A stretch of 64,000 bases of DNA from Deltaproteobacteria bacterium (GCA_018433085.1 JAHDRW010000008.1:186001-250000); one strand, 5' to 3'. Positions 34,540 to 43,948 are shown, counted from the stretch's first letter. Notes: a model not told the origin generated them from the letters alone. Made by a program: numbers and translations.

Positions 34540-35343
34540 AGCATGGCCTTCTGGTGCTCAAAGGTGGTCTTGAACTCGGTCTGGCTTGCCTTGTCCGTGA
34601 TGAGCCGGGCTATTTCGTCGGGGTTATACCTCCAACCGTCAATGGTCGCCCGCACAAAGGCCCTACACGCCCGGGGATTGTTTTCGAGAAAGCTCCTGCT
34701 GATATAAACGCCGTCTTCAGGGAAGGTCATGCCCACATCGTGATAGCTTAGGACCGGGAGATCCTCGTATGCGAAATGCCTGTCCAGCAGCACCAGGAGC
34801 TCGTTATAGGCCATTGCCGAGCACACGTCCATCTTTCCCTGGACAAAGGCATCCAGGGAAAAGCCTTGGTCCACAAAGCTCACCTCGATGTTCTTCATCC
34901 TGGCCAGGGTCCGCGGGGCACCTGGAAATCGCCCGGCCAGATGCCGATGCTCTTGCCTGCAAGATCGTCGACCGTCCTAACCCCGCTGTCGTTCCTGGCA
35001 ACCAGAACCAGGGCCGATTTCTGAATGAGCTGGCAGATGTTCACGATCTCCTTGCCCGAGGCGTCAAGCTTCATGGCAGAGATGAGCCAACCCGTGCCGA
35101 AGGTGCTTTTCCCCCCTGCGACCTCATCCAGCGCAACGATACCGGGACCGCCTCCTTTGATCTCGAGATCGATCCCTTCCCGGGCGTAGAAACCCTTCTC
35201 CGGGGCGGCGTAAAAACCTGCGAACTGGCCCTGCGGGGCCCACTGCGGGCGGAATGCCATGGTCTTTGCGCGGCACTGGTGTGAAAAAAGCACGCAATTA
35301 TGATGGGACAGACAACCAAAAGAGAAACGAGATGCCTTTTCAT
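34525..35343 (-). pseudogene. NMT1/THI5-type ABC substrate-binding protein, frameshifted and truncated
   Basis: Three minus-strand frames make one degraded gene. From 35343 a signal peptide (MKRHLVSLLVV...HTSAAQ). The mature start is in another frame: FRPQWAPQGQFAGFYAAPEKGFY, REGIDLEIKGGGPG, then KSIGIWPGDFQVP. The third frame from ~34915 continues IEVSFVDQGFSLDAFVQGKMDV and SAMAYNELL. Frame changes lie near 35265 and 34915. The C-terminal end is lost: EHQKAMLQAMEG is the last family-like segment, and after it (about 34525) the frame reads antisense to the CBS gene. These proteins capture pyrimidine precursors, sulfonates or nitrate-like ligands. No permease or ATPase gene is adjacent. Confidence 0.72.
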
Positions 35344-35811
35344 GGTGATCTCCTCGCTGTTTTTTGATGTACCGGCCGAATTACTGCTGCGAGATTATCG
35401 GCAGGAAAATACGGTTACTTGACCGACTTTTCTGGTGAATGTATGCTGTCGGACAACCTCTCCCCATGCGGGTCTCTGAGGTTCAGCAATATGCGTGTGC
35501 AAAATACAACCAGGTACATAGTCGTGAGAAAAATAGGATGTCAGCCCTGACCTATCATCGCCGCGGCAAGACCCTGCAGTTGATTCCTTTAGTTCCGCCT
35601 CGACAGCCGTCAAAGGATCATGTACCCGTCAGTGCTCCCCCTGAACAATGGTACGTACAGCAGTCCATTCCTGGCACTTCCCGAGCTTTTCCAGCAGAAA
35701 ATGTGAACCCGTCCCCAATAGGAAAAAACTGGCATTTTGGATTTCTCGTGTGTATCATTCCCGATATCAAAATCAAAGACAACTAAGACCTTACAGAGAG
35801 AGGAGGAACCC
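35344..35811. other. Intergenic region before the nitroreductase gene
   Basis: 468 bases, less G/C-rich than the surroundings. Open frames are short and lack family resemblance. The last 30 bases hold the nitroreductase ribosome site. Confidence 0.35.
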
Positions 35812-36366
35812 ATGGAACTCGACCAGGCGATCACAGACAGAAGGAGCATCCGCAAGTTTAATGACTATATGGTGAGCGACGAGGAGATCAGGGCCCTCAT
35901 CGAGGCGGCGGGACAGGCACCCTCGTGGGCCAATACCCAGGTCTGGGAGTTTATCGCGGTGCGTGACCGGGAGCTCATCGAGAAGGTCGTGCAGACCTAT
36001 GCCGAGAAGAATCCTGCCGCCAGGGGCTCCCTGAGCGCCTCCGTTCTCATCGTGGCCTGCGCGAAGACCGGCGTGTCCGGGTGCTACGACGGCAAGGATG
36101 TCACCTCTCTGTCCAACTGGTACATGTTCGACCTGGGCATGGCCGTTCAGAACCTGTGTCTCAAGGCGCACGCCATGGGCCTGGGAACCGTGGTGGTGGG
36201 GCTCATGGACCACCAGACCTGCAAAGAGGTGCTCACGGTCCCCGCAGGCCACGAGGTGGTGGCCGTGATCCCGGTGGGAAGACCGGCCGCACCCGGCAAG
36301 TCCGGTCCGCCCCGCAAAGAGCTCGCCGAGTTCCTGTATCGCGATACCTTCGGCACGACGTTCTAA
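35812..36366 (+). CDS. Nitroreductase family flavoprotein
   Basis: 184 residues from ATG 35812 (GAGAGGAGGAA upstream). The FMN-binding fold shows ITDRRSIRKFNDYMVSDEEI at the start, AAGQAPSWANTQVWEFIAVRD, NWYMFDLGMAVQNLCLKAHAMGLGTVVVGL and VAVIPVGRPAAPGKSGPPRKELAEFL. These are usual for small FMN-dependent NAD(P)H oxidoreductases. An extended frame from 35737 is spurious. It lies 31 bases before the crotonase gene, so the two are probably co-transcribed. The substrate is unknown; family members reduce nitro groups, quinones or ring double bonds. Confidence 0.9.
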   Translation: MELDQAITDRRSIRKFNDYMVSDEEIRALIEAAGQAPSWANTQVWEFIAVRDRELIEKVVQTYAEKNPAARGSLSASVLIVACAKTGVSGCYDGKDVTSLSNWYMFDLGMAVQNLCLKAHAMGLGTVVVGLMDHQTCKEVLTVPAGHEVVAVIPVGRPAAPGKSGPPRKELAEFLYRDTFGTTF

Positions 36367-36397
36367 AGAGGTTCCAGATCCTCGGGGGGACAAGGTC

Positions 36398-37213
36398 ATG
36401 GCCGACTATGGCGTAGAAATAGAGCGCAGGGACAGGGTCGCCGTGGTGACCTTCAACCGGCCCGCGCGGAAGAATTCTCTGGACGAACATATGTGGACCT
36501 GCCTGGAAGCGGTGACCGAAGATCTCAGGAAACACCCGCCGCGGGTGGTGGTCATCACGGGTGCCGGAGATGAGGCCTTCTGCGCGGGATTCGATGTGAG
36601 CCCGGAAAACCCGCAGATCGCGCGCCTGACCGATGCCGTGCAGAACCACCGGAAAGGGCCTGTCATGGAGCTCATCCGGCGGGTGAGAACCAGTACCGAC
36701 CGCCTCGTGGGCCTGCCGGTGCCCGTAATAGCGGCCGTCAACGGCCTGGCATACGGAGGAGGTGCAGAGATCGCCTCCCGATGCGACTTAAGGGTCATGG
36801 ACCCAGAAGCCGTATTCTGCTTTTCCGAGGTGAGGCTCGGGCTCATGCCCGATCACGGGGGCGTAGTGGGTCTCACCCGGCTCATCGGGCCTTCGAAGGC
36901 CGCAGATCTGATCCTAACGGGCAGGAAGGCGGACTCCGGAGAGGCCCTTTCCCTCGGCCTGGCCAGCCGCATCAGCGCCCCCGGCAAGGCCCTGGATGAG
37001 GCGCTGGCCCTGGCGCAGATCATTGCGGGAAACGGACCCCGGGCGGTGCGCCATGCCCTGAAGGTCATCCGGAGCACCCCGGACCTGACCTGTGCACACG
37101 CGCTGGCTCTGGAGACCGTGGAGGCGGTGAATCTTATCGCGAGCGGTGAGTGCATCGCCGGGATCGCGGCGTTTCTTATGAAGCAGAAGCCGGAGTTTCC
37201 GGAGGGGGATTAA
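36398..37213 (+). CDS. Enoyl-CoA hydratase/isomerase (crotonase) family protein
   Basis: 271 residues. Oxyanion-hole segments: FCAGFDVS near 68 and AYGGGAEIASRCDLRV near 119-134. Both catalytic acids of a true hydratase appear: Glu in GGGAEI and Glu in SEVRLGLMPDHGG. Thus it could be a functional hydratase, isomerase or related C-C lyase. The insert of ~20 residues after VSPENPQ (RLTDAVQNHRKGPVMELIRRVR) is within family variation. Likely in one operon with the nitroreductase. The pairing hints at acyl-CoA or ring-reduction chemistry, but this is inference. Confidence 0.88.
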   Translation: MADYGVEIERRDRVAVVTFNRPARKNSLDEHMWTCLEAVTEDLRKHPPRVVVITGAGDEAFCAGFDVSPENPQIARLTDAVQNHRKGPVMELIRRVRTSTDRLVGLPVPVIAAVNGLAYGGGAEIASRCDLRVMDPEAVFCFSEVRLGLMPDHGGVVGLTRLIGPSKAADLILTGRKADSGEALSLGLASRISAPGKALDEALALAQIIAGNGPRAVRHALKVIRSTPDLTCAHALALETVEAVNLIASGECIAGIAAFLMKQKPEFPEGD

Positions 37214-37236
37214 GGGCCTGTCCTTCCGGTAGAAAG

Positions 37237-37255
37237 GCATGGATAATATCCATGC
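37237..37255. terminator. Hairpin between convergent genes
   Basis: A perfect 8-bp stem (37237-37244 with 37248-37255) with a 3-base loop, between the crotonase gene (+) and a membrane protein (-). No T-run. Confidence 0.45.
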
Positions 37256-37288
37256 GGGGTGTGCCGTTCTCCCAGGCATACGCGCCCT

Positions 37289-37981
37289 TCACCGACCCGG
37301 ATCGTCGTCTGCGGAAAGCTCCATCTGCCCGAGGCTTCTCTGCGGTATGAGACTCGCACCGGCGAGAAGCTGATGGGAGGTGCCTGCGAGATAGCTGCAC
37401 CAGCACGCAATGCCCAGCAGCTTGGCCCCGTCTTCGAGAAAGTATTCCCAATGGCCGATTTCCTGGATAAGCCATGGCTCGAGAACCACGTCTATGGCGA
37501 CGGAAGCCGCAAAGAATCCCAGCGCGAGCAAAAGGATGGCGAATCGCGTCCTCTGGAGAATAAACCTTCTGAATGTGATGAGATAGGCTGCTATCGCGAT
37601 GCCCGAAGCAGCCACCACAACCTGTTCGTCCAGCCCCAGATAGTTGACGGCCAGATTTTCATGAAACTGAAAAAAATCATCGAACAGGAGATAGACCGTC
37701 AGGAGTGATGAAAAAAGAAGAAACCGGAATGCATCGGACTGCCCGGTACCGCGGATAGTGACCGCAGCGAACAAGCCTATCGATGCCGCCGCACACCACA
37801 GGAGGATCCCGATGTTCGATACAATCCCCCAGAGCGGCGGGATATGGGCAAGGGCGGCGGCATCCCTGGTCATGGCAGGTATGCTCACGTCAAAGAATAT
37901 GCACGCCGCCGCAGTCACCCCCAGGATGACCAGAGGGGGGCCGAAGGTCATCAGCAGCTGGCGCCTGGATACCGCATTCAT
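37289..37981 (-). CDS. Uncharacterised polytopic membrane protein
   Basis: 230 residues from ATG 37981 (GAGAG upstream). It has about six hydrophobic segments at roughly 12-30, 52-74, 86-100, 122-140, 147-165 and 186-205. Charged motifs inside or between helices, DDFFQFHE near 101 and EDGAKLLGI near 184, look like conserved functional or metal-like sites, as in ceramidase-like (CREST) proteins, but the full signature is not present. The open frame extends to 38221 without matching composition. Family not recognised; membrane location is clear. Confidence 0.68.
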   Translation of the reverse strand: MNAVSRRQLLMTFGPPLVILGVTAAACIFFDVSIPAMTRDAAALAHIPPLWGIVSNIGILLWCAAASIGLFAAVTIRGTGQSDAFRFLLFSSLLTVYLLFDDFFQFHENLAVNYLGLDEQVVVAASGIAIAAYLITFRRFILQRTRFAILLLALGFFAASVAIDVVLEPWLIQEIGHWEYFLEDGAKLLGIACWCSYLAGTSHQLLAGASLIPQRSLGQMELSADDDPGR

Positions 37982-38497
37982 ATCAGAAACTCTCGCATCT
38001 GTGTATGATCCCGGACTGTTCGATTGAAGCCGCCAGAGAACTTCATAACAATACCTTCCCGGCTGCCGTGGATGCGGCACGGGTATGGTGAAGTGTTCGG
38101 CGGTGAAATTCCGGCAATGATATATAACCTTATATTGCAGGATGAATTCCGGAAAACAACTGGAGATACATGGGCGACGCTTTCCCTTTCGATCATAGCT
38201 GCTCGAAAGGAAAGAGTTCAATAATTATCTCCGATATTCATGGATTTGGAATAAGCCCCTGCTGGCCTGCTTAGATAAAAAATGTGTGCTGCTGAATTGC
38301 ACACAGGGAATCGAGACACCAAGGGTTATCACTGATCACTTCGATCATGAGCAAGATTCCTGAAAAAGAATTTACCTGTGGCGGCCAATAGACAAAGAAC
38401 ATCTTCTTGACAGAGTCACTGTAATGGGTGAAATATGCCTGAGTTTTTACTGGATGTTTTTAAAAGTGAAACCAAAGAAACAGGAGCTTGCAAGCAG
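37982..38497. other. Intergenic region upstream of trpS
   Basis: 516 bases with lower G/C than the flanks. TTGACA at 38407-38412 with TGAAAT 16 bases later (38429-38434) is a candidate trpS promoter that would begin the mRNA near 38441. A 7-bp hairpin (TGTGTGC/GCACACA) lies near 38285. No T-box or Trp-leader peptide is evident. Confidence 0.4.
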
Positions 38498-39574
38498 ATG
38501 GAACGAGTTGACTACAGGACATTCGAGGCATCCCTCGAGCGAAGCGCCCAGCTTGAGAAAGACCTTCAGAGCAATCCGGAAAGGTTCAGGGTTCTCACCG
38601 GAGACAGGCCCACCGGGAAGCTGCATGTGGGACACCTTTTCGGTTCGATCGAGAACCGGGTGCGGCTGCAGAACCTTGGTGTTCCGATATTTATCGTTAT
38701 CGCCGACTATCAGGTGCTGACAGACCGGGATTATGCCGGCGATATTGCGGAAAACGTGCGCCAGCTGGCAATCGACTATATCGCCGCCGGGCTCGATCCT
38801 GACGGGGAGAAGACGTTTATCTTCCCGCACAGCCATGTGCCCGAGCTGAACCAGCTTCTGCTTCCGTTCCTCACGCTTGTCACAAACGCCGAGCTGAATC
38901 GCAACCCGACCGTCAAGGAGGAGGTACAGGCATCATCGCAGAAAAACATCAATGCCGGCATGTATGTCTATCCCGTGCATCAGGCCGCAGACATTCTTTT
39001 CTGCAAGGCAAATGTCGTGCCCGTGGGGAAAGACCAGCTCCCTCACCTCGAGATTACCCGAACGATTGCAAGGCGCTTCAATATGCGTTTCAGCGCCTGC
39101 AACCCTGTCTTTCCCGAACCGCAGCCACTGATAAGCAGCGCCCCGCTCATACTCGGGCTGGACGGGTCGCAGAAGATGAGCAAGAGCAGGAACAATGCCG
39201 TTATGCTCTCGGCGACAGAGGATGAGACGGCAAAGCTGATAAGGGCGGCAAAGACCGACACGGACAGAAACATCCGATACGTCCCGGCAGACAGGCCGGA
39301 GGTTGCAAATCTTCTCCTGCTCGCCTCGCTCTGCACGGGCAAGTCTCCGGAAGTGCTGGCAGGGGAAATAGGCGACAAGGGTGCGTCACGGCTGAAGGCG
39401 GTTCTTACCGAATCGCTCAATGAATACCTTCGCCCGTTGAGGCAGAAAAGACAGCAGCTGGAGAAGGACCCGGAATATATCAGGAATGTTTTGATGAAAG
39501 GCATAGCAAAAGCCCGCCAGATAGCCACGGAAACCCTGCTGGAGGTGAGAAGGGCTATGGGGATGGAGTATTGA
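38498..39574 (+). CDS. trpS: Tryptophanyl-tRNA synthetase
   Basis: Class I aminoacyl-tRNA synthetase charging tRNA-Trp. The HIGH-type motif is TGKLHVGHLFGS and the KMSKS motif is LDGSQKMSKSRN. Trp-specific blocks include YQVLTDRD and the NINAGMYVYPVHQAADILF, VVPVGKDQLPHLEITRTIARRFN run. It starts with an N-terminal extension (~40 residues) before the first strand. ATG 38498 (AGGAG 11 bases upstream) is chosen; the in-frame ATG 38435 would lie close to the predicted transcription start. Length is 358 residues, slightly above the ~330 norm. Confidence 0.93.
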   Translation: MERVDYRTFEASLERSAQLEKDLQSNPERFRVLTGDRPTGKLHVGHLFGSIENRVRLQNLGVPIFIVIADYQVLTDRDYAGDIAENVRQLAIDYIAAGLDPDGEKTFIFPHSHVPELNQLLLPFLTLVTNAELNRNPTVKEEVQASSQKNINAGMYVYPVHQAADILFCKANVVPVGKDQLPHLEITRTIARRFNMRFSACNPVFPEPQPLISSAPLILGLDGSQKMSKSRNNAVMLSATEDETAKLIRAAKTDTDRNIRYVPADRPEVANLLLLASLCTGKSPEVLAGEIGDKGASRLKAVLTESLNEYLRPLRQKRQQLEKDPEYIRNVLMKGIAKARQIATETLLEVRRAMGMEY

Positions 39575-39658
39575 GGTGTAGTTAAGACTCAATGAGCTGG
39601 CCTCAATCACAACAAGGGCCCACTTTTTCTCATTCAAAAAACAAGATCGATTGCTGAA

Positions 39659-39734
39659 TGGTGGAGATGGGGGGATTCGAACCCCCGACCTTCGCGATGC
39701 GAACGCGACGCTCTCCCAACTGAGCCACACCCCC
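39659..39734 (-). tRNA. tRNA-Ala (anticodon CGC)
   Basis: Folds as a complete cloverleaf on the minus strand: acceptor GGGGGTG with CATCTCC, D-arm GCTC...GAGC, anticodon stem TCGCG/CGCGA with loop TTCGCAT (anticodon CGC), T-arm GGGGG TTCGAAT CCCCC, discriminator A and encoded CCA. The G3-U70 wobble pair, the identity element of alanine tRNAs, is present. It starts 42 bases after the nucleotidyltransferase stop, so it may be transcribed with it. Confidence 0.96.
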
Positions 39735-39776
39735 AGAAAACTTCAGCATCCTGTCTACATGATGAAACGGCCTTCG

Positions 39777-42416
39777 TCAACTGTTTGATTGGCCGATGCT
39801 TCCCTCTTCGAGCTTTTCTATCGCAAAGGTCGCGGCCTCGGAAAAGTCCCTGATCTCTCCGTTGAGACCCTTGTCGCGGATGAGCCTCAACGTGTCTCCG
39901 AGAAACTTGCCCTTCTCGAAGCCCATGGCGATCAGATCCCTGCCGCTGACCGGGGGCTTGTAGGAGCGCCAGGTGGTGATGTAGGCGGAGATCAGCTCCC
40001 TGACCTCGGGGCTCCTGGTCTTGGACATGGCGAAGAAGACCTCCTCCAGCCGCGCTCCGTCGAGCACCCTGACCACATCGGACGGCCTGATGGGCCGGGT
40101 GGACGCCAGGTCTCTCAAAATGGCGTGCACCTTTGCCTGGGAAGAGAGAATGCCCCGCACCTCTTCGTCCGTGAGCCCGAGTCGCTGGCAGATCTCGATG
40201 ATCTTGCGGGGCTTCATCTGATCCACCAGGGCAAGCAGATAGACGAACCATGACCGGTATGGCTCATGGGTGAAGAGCATGTTGAACCACAAGAGCGTCT
40301 CTTTGACCCGCGCGAAGTATTCCCTGACCTGAGGGGTGAAGGCGAGCCCGGGATGGATGGCCGTGAGCACGCCCAGTTCCCTGAGTCGCTCCATTCCCCT
40401 GATGGGGTGGTCCTCGGAGAGCATCTGGCGGATCTCGTGGGAGATGCGCCTGCCGGGTACGCTACGCAGCAGCCCCGACTTGACCGCCGCGTGCACCAGG
40501 GCGCTCGTCTGCTTGCCCAGGACAAAGCCGTAGCGCTGCTCGAACCGCACCGCGCGCAGGATCCGCGATGGATCCTCCACAAAGCTCATGGCGTGCAGCG
40601 CGCGGATGCGCTTCTCCTTGATGTCGCGCTGGGCACCGAAGAAGTCGATGAGCTCGCCGAAACGCTGCGGGTTCAGGCTCACGGCCATGGTATTGATGGT
40701 GAAATCCCTGCGATAGAGATCGAGTTTGAGCGTCGACTGCTCTACGATGGGAAACGAGCCCGGGGCCTTGTAGTACTCGAGCCTGGCCGTGGCCACGTCG
40801 ATGTGGTTCCCGTCGGGCAGGGTGATGACCGCAGTCTTGTACTTGTCGTGCGACGCGTACCGGGCCCCGATCGACCGGGAAAAGGCCCGCGCGAAGGCGA
40901 TTCCGTCACCCTCCACCACCAGGTCGATGTCCAGGTTGTCGATCCGCAGGATCATGTCGCGCACGATCCCGCCCACCAGGTAGATATTGTATCCCATGGA
41001 GGAGGCGAGGATGCCCGCCTGCCTGAGCAGCTCGAAGAGCTCCCGGGGAAGCCTTTCGTCCAGGAGGTTCTTCAGATTCTTGGTCTGCGCGGCCCTGGAC
41101 TCCACCCCCTCGACCTGGGCCATCTTCTCGTGCAGGACCACCATGAGATCCGTCCTCGTGATCACGCCCACGATCCGCATGTCTTCCACCACGGGCAGGA
41201 GCCGCTGGTTGCCGTCGATGATAAGTGTCCTGATCTCCCAGACCGGCGCGTCCGGGCTCACCTCCCTGATATCGCGGATCATGTAGTCCTTGACCTTTGC
41301 ACCCCCGAGCCCGTGCCCCTGGGCCCTGGTCACCACCTGGCGGGTGACAATGCCCACCGGGCGGGCGTCCCGGGTCTGCACCACTGCGGCATTGATGTTG
41401 TAGCGGTTGAGGACCGAGCTGGCCTCGTCGATGGTGGAGCCCAAGCCCAGGGCGATGACCGGGAAGGTCATGATGTCCCGGGCCGTAATCCGCGGCTTTG
41501 CCTCTTTCTTGACCACGTTGACGAGCCTGTTCTCCACCAGATCGAGCGAGGTCTCCCGGATGGAGGCCGCGGCGGCCGTGGGGTGTCCCCCTCCCCCGAA
41601 GTGGGCCGCGATATCGGCCGCGTTGATCTGGGGCAGGGTGCTGCGCGCCACCAGGTAGATGCGCTCACCCATCAGGCCCAGGGCGAACATGGCGTCCGCG
41701 TCGAACATCCCTCGCAGTTTGTGGACGAGCATGGCGAAGTCCTCGATATAGCCTGACGATTCCGACCGGGTGAAGAGCACGTCGATCCCGGAGATGTGCA
41801 GGATGTAGACGTTCTTGATGAGCTGATCGAGCACGTCGACCTGCTCGGCCTCGAGCTCGCGGAGAATCGCGCGGGACACCTCTTTGAGATCCGCCCCCCA
41901 GGCGAGCAGGTCCGCCAGGGCCCGGCAGTCTTCGGGCGTGGTCGAGGGAAAGAGCAGGGACCCGGTGTCCTCGTAGATGCCCATGGCGATCATGGTAGCC
42001 TGAGCTGGGTTCGGGACGATCCCCTTCTCCTTCAGGATGCCTGTCATCACCGCGGCGTTGGAGCCGAGCTCGATGCACACCTCGCTACTGGCCATGATGT
42101 CTTCGGTCGAGCAGGGATGATGATCGTAGACGATCACCTCGACGCCCGGCTTCCCGATGATTCGCGCGAAATCCCCGATCCGTGAAAGCTGCCGGTTGTC
42201 CACGATGATGAGCCTCGTGATCGCATCCAGATCGATTTCCTTCATCCTGACGATGGGCCCGGTGCTCTCGGGAGAGACCTCGGCGAGGTAATCGCGCAGG
42301 TTCTTTTCCTGGGCCCCGGGGAAAACGAGCACGGCGCCGGGATAGAGCAGCCTGGCCGCGACCATGGAGGCAAACGCGTCGAAATCGGCCTGGATGTGGG
42401 AGGTGATTACGTCCAC
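39777..42416 (-). CDS. DHH-CBS-CBS-tRNA nucleotidyltransferase (A-adding/CCA type) fusion
   Basis: 879-residue multidomain protein. Residues ~1-300 are a DHH phosphoesterase: SHIQADFDAFASM, IIVDNRQL, VYDHHPC, DTGSLLFPSTTPEDC and GGGGHPTAAAASI. Residues ~310-440 hold two CBS motifs (DIMTFPVIALG..., DYMIRDIREVSPD... with VVGVITRTDL-like ends). Residues ~460-700 are a class II nucleotidyltransferase: YLVGGIVRDMIL, DIDLVVEGDG, RRDFTINTMAVSL, DPSRILRAVRF. This architecture is the A-adding tRNA nucleotidyltransferase group known from Aquifex and Geobacter, where a separate CC-adding enzyme exists. A role in oligonucleotide removal by the DHH part is inference. It is 3 bases after xerD and followed by tRNA-Ala. 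Confidence 0.9.
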   Translation of the reverse strand: MDVITSHIQADFDAFASMVAARLLYPGAVLVFPGAQEKNLRDYLAEVSPESTGPIVRMKEIDLDAITRLIIVDNRQLSRIGDFARIIGKPGVEVIVYDHHPCSTEDIMASSEVCIELGSNAAVMTGILKEKGIVPNPAQATMIAMGIYEDTGSLLFPSTTPEDCRALADLLAWGADLKEVSRAILRELEAEQVDVLDQLIKNVYILHISGIDVLFTRSESSGYIEDFAMLVHKLRGMFDADAMFALGLMGERIYLVARSTLPQINAADIAAHFGGGGHPTAAAASIRETSLDLVENRLVNVVKKEAKPRITARDIMTFPVIALGLGSTIDEASSVLNRYNINAAVVQTRDARPVGIVTRQVVTRAQGHGLGGAKVKDYMIRDIREVSPDAPVWEIRTLIIDGNQRLLPVVEDMRIVGVITRTDLMVVLHEKMAQVEGVESRAAQTKNLKNLLDERLPRELFELLRQAGILASSMGYNIYLVGGIVRDMILRIDNLDIDLVVEGDGIAFARAFSRSIGARYASHDKYKTAVITLPDGNHIDVATARLEYYKAPGSFPIVEQSTLKLDLYRRDFTINTMAVSLNPQRFGELIDFFGAQRDIKEKRIRALHAMSFVEDPSRILRAVRFEQRYGFVLGKQTSALVHAAVKSGLLRSVPGRRISHEIRQMLSEDHPIRGMERLRELGVLTAIHPGLAFTPQVREYFARVKETLLWFNMLFTHEPYRSWFVYLLALVDQMKPRKIIEICQRLGLTDEEVRGILSSQAKVHAILRDLASTRPIRPSDVVRVLDGARLEEVFFAMSKTRSPEVRELISAYITTWRSYKPPVSGRDLIAMGFEKGKFLGDTLRLIRDKGLNGEIRDFSEAATFAIEKLEEGSIGQSNS

Positions 42417-42419
42417 GGC

Positions 42420-43304
42420 CTACCCCCTGGGGTGATACCGGTCATGAATCTCCTTGAGCCGGGAGGCGTTGACGTGGGTGTAAATCTGGGTGGTCGAGAT
42501 GTCCGCATGGCCGAGCATCATCTGGACCGAACGCAGATCCGCCCCGCCGGCCAGCAGGTGGGTGGCGAATGAATGCCTGAGCACGTGGGGGGATATGGTC
42601 TTGAGGATGCCTGCTGCCGCCGCATAGCGCCTGATCATGTACCAGAAGTTCTGCCTGGTCATGGCCGCGCCCCGGTTCGAGAGAAAGAGGCTGTCGGTCG
42701 AAGACCCCGCCAGGCCGGGTCTGATGCCTGTCAGGTAATCACCCACCCATCTGAGAGCGGACTCCCCGATGGGCACCAGGCGCTCCTTGTCCCCCTTGCC
42801 CCGGCAGATGAGATAGCCCACAGAAAGGTTGACCATGTGTACCCTGATCCCCACGAGCTCGCTCACCCGAAGCCCCGTGGCATAGAGCAGCTCGATCATG
42901 GCCTTGTCGCGCACGCCCAGGGGCGTGGCAATGTCCGGTGCGGCCAGGAGCCGGTCGACCTCGTCGGTGCTCAACACAGCGGGCAGATATCTGCCCTGTT
43001 TGGGCCGCGCCATGTCCCGGGTGGGGTCTTTCTGAATGCACCCCTCTTCCAGGAGAAACCGGTAGAACCGCCGGATGGTCGACAACCTCCGGTTGATGCT
43101 CGTGGGCTTCATGCGGCGTTTTGTGCATGCAGAAGCGAAAAGGGCCAGGCCGCCCGCGTCGAGCGCATCGGGACCCTTGCCCTGCTGCTCAAGCCAGGCG
43201 AAAAAATGCTTCAGATCGGTTTCGTACGCAGTGATGGTGTTCTCGGATGCAGCCCGCTCGACAACGAGGTATTCGATGAAGGAGTCTAGGTATGCATGGT
43301 TCAT
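42420..43304 (-). CDS. xerD: Tyrosine recombinase XerD
   Basis: Site-specific recombinase resolving chromosome dimers at dif with XerC. The N-terminal SAM-like domain is at 1-95 (YLVVERAASENTITAYETDL). The catalytic set is complete: R146 (GLRVSEL), K170 (RGKGDKERLVPIG), H240-xx-R243 (SPHVLRHSFATHLL), H266 (LGHADISTTQIYTH) and Y275. The 294-residue length is typical. It is most like chromosomal XerD, and no integrase hallmarks such as attachment sites are nearby. It overlaps the upstream SPOR gene stop by 4 bases. Confidence 0.93.
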   Translation of the reverse strand: MNHAYLDSFIEYLVVERAASENTITAYETDLKHFFAWLEQQGKGPDALDAGGLALFASACTKRRMKPTSINRRLSTIRRFYRFLLEEGCIQKDPTRDMARPKQGRYLPAVLSTDEVDRLLAAPDIATPLGVRDKAMIELLYATGLRVSELVGIRVHMVNLSVGYLICRGKGDKERLVPIGESALRWVGDYLTGIRPGLAGSSTDSLFLSNRGAAMTRQNFWYMIRRYAAAAGILKTISPHVLRHSFATHLLAGGADLRSVQMMLGHADISTTQIYTHVNASRLKEIHDRYHPRG

Positions 43305-43948
43305 CTCTTCTTGAAAATAGGATCGAAGCCCAAGGCCTTCAAGTCCTCCATGGCCGGGGCGGCGCTCTTTTCGTCCGGGTAGGCGCCCAGGAGCAGGCGG
43401 AAGACCGAATTCCGCTCCCTGATCACGTAGGGAACCATGCCCTGGGCCTTCAGCTCACGGGCGTCGCCGTTTGCCTCCTGCACGCTCTCATAGGTTCCCA
43501 GCTCGATGGCATAGGCCACCTGGCTGCCCACAAAGGCGCCCTTGTCGATCACATTCTTGGCCTTGAGCTCCCTGAGCCTTGCCACGGCATCTTTTATGGT
43601 GGGGAAGATCCCGTGGTCGATCCGGTGCCAGACCCCTGATGCCCCGAGATCTATCTTGGTGATGAAGAGCGTATCCAGTCTGGACTGCATCTTCTCGATC
43701 TGGAGGTACGCCTCTTTCGGGTCCTGCCAGGAAGAGAGGTGGATGGTATACGGATAGTACACGGTCTTGGCAGGGGAGACCGCGACCGCCGGTTTCTCCG
43801 GTGCGGGCTTCTTCAGGGGCTCGTCCTGCACCTCCTCGATGACAGGGCCCCGGTGAATCTCCCTGGTCACCGTGTTGCTCAGGTCATAGCCCGCCCAGAG
43901 GGGCGCCGCCATCAGATACATGGCACATATCAGAACACAACGCTTCAT
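43301..43948 (-). CDS. Exported SPOR-domain protein
   Basis: 215 residues. A signal peptide (MKRCVLICAMYLMAAPLWAG) is followed by a Pro/Lys linker. Then come two tandem SPOR-like repeats: YTIHLSSWQDPKEAYLQIEKMQSRL... and YAIELGTYESVQEANGDARELKAQGM with FRLLLGAYPDEKSAAPAMEDLKALGF. SPOR domains bind peptidoglycan stripped of stem peptides, the product of amidases. The adjacent upstream gene encodes such an amidase, overlapping by 4 bases (ATGA), which fits a shared role in cell-wall remodelling at division. Confidence 0.85.
   Translation of the reverse strand: MKRCVLICAMYLMAAPLWAGYDLSNTVTREIHRGPVIEEVQDEPLKKPAPEKPAVAVSPAKTVYYPYTIHLSSWQDPKEAYLQIEKMQSRLDTLFITKIDLGASGVWHRIDHGIFPTIKDAVARLRELKAKNVIDKGAFVGSQVAYAIELGTYESVQEANGDARELKAQGMVPYVIRERNSVFRLLLGAYPDEKSAAPAMEDLKALGFDPIFKKR

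Noticed and set aside
40266-41756. Plus-strand frame opposite the DHH-CBS-nucleotidyltransferase
   Set aside because: Shadow frame, Asp/His/Gly-biased, no family match.
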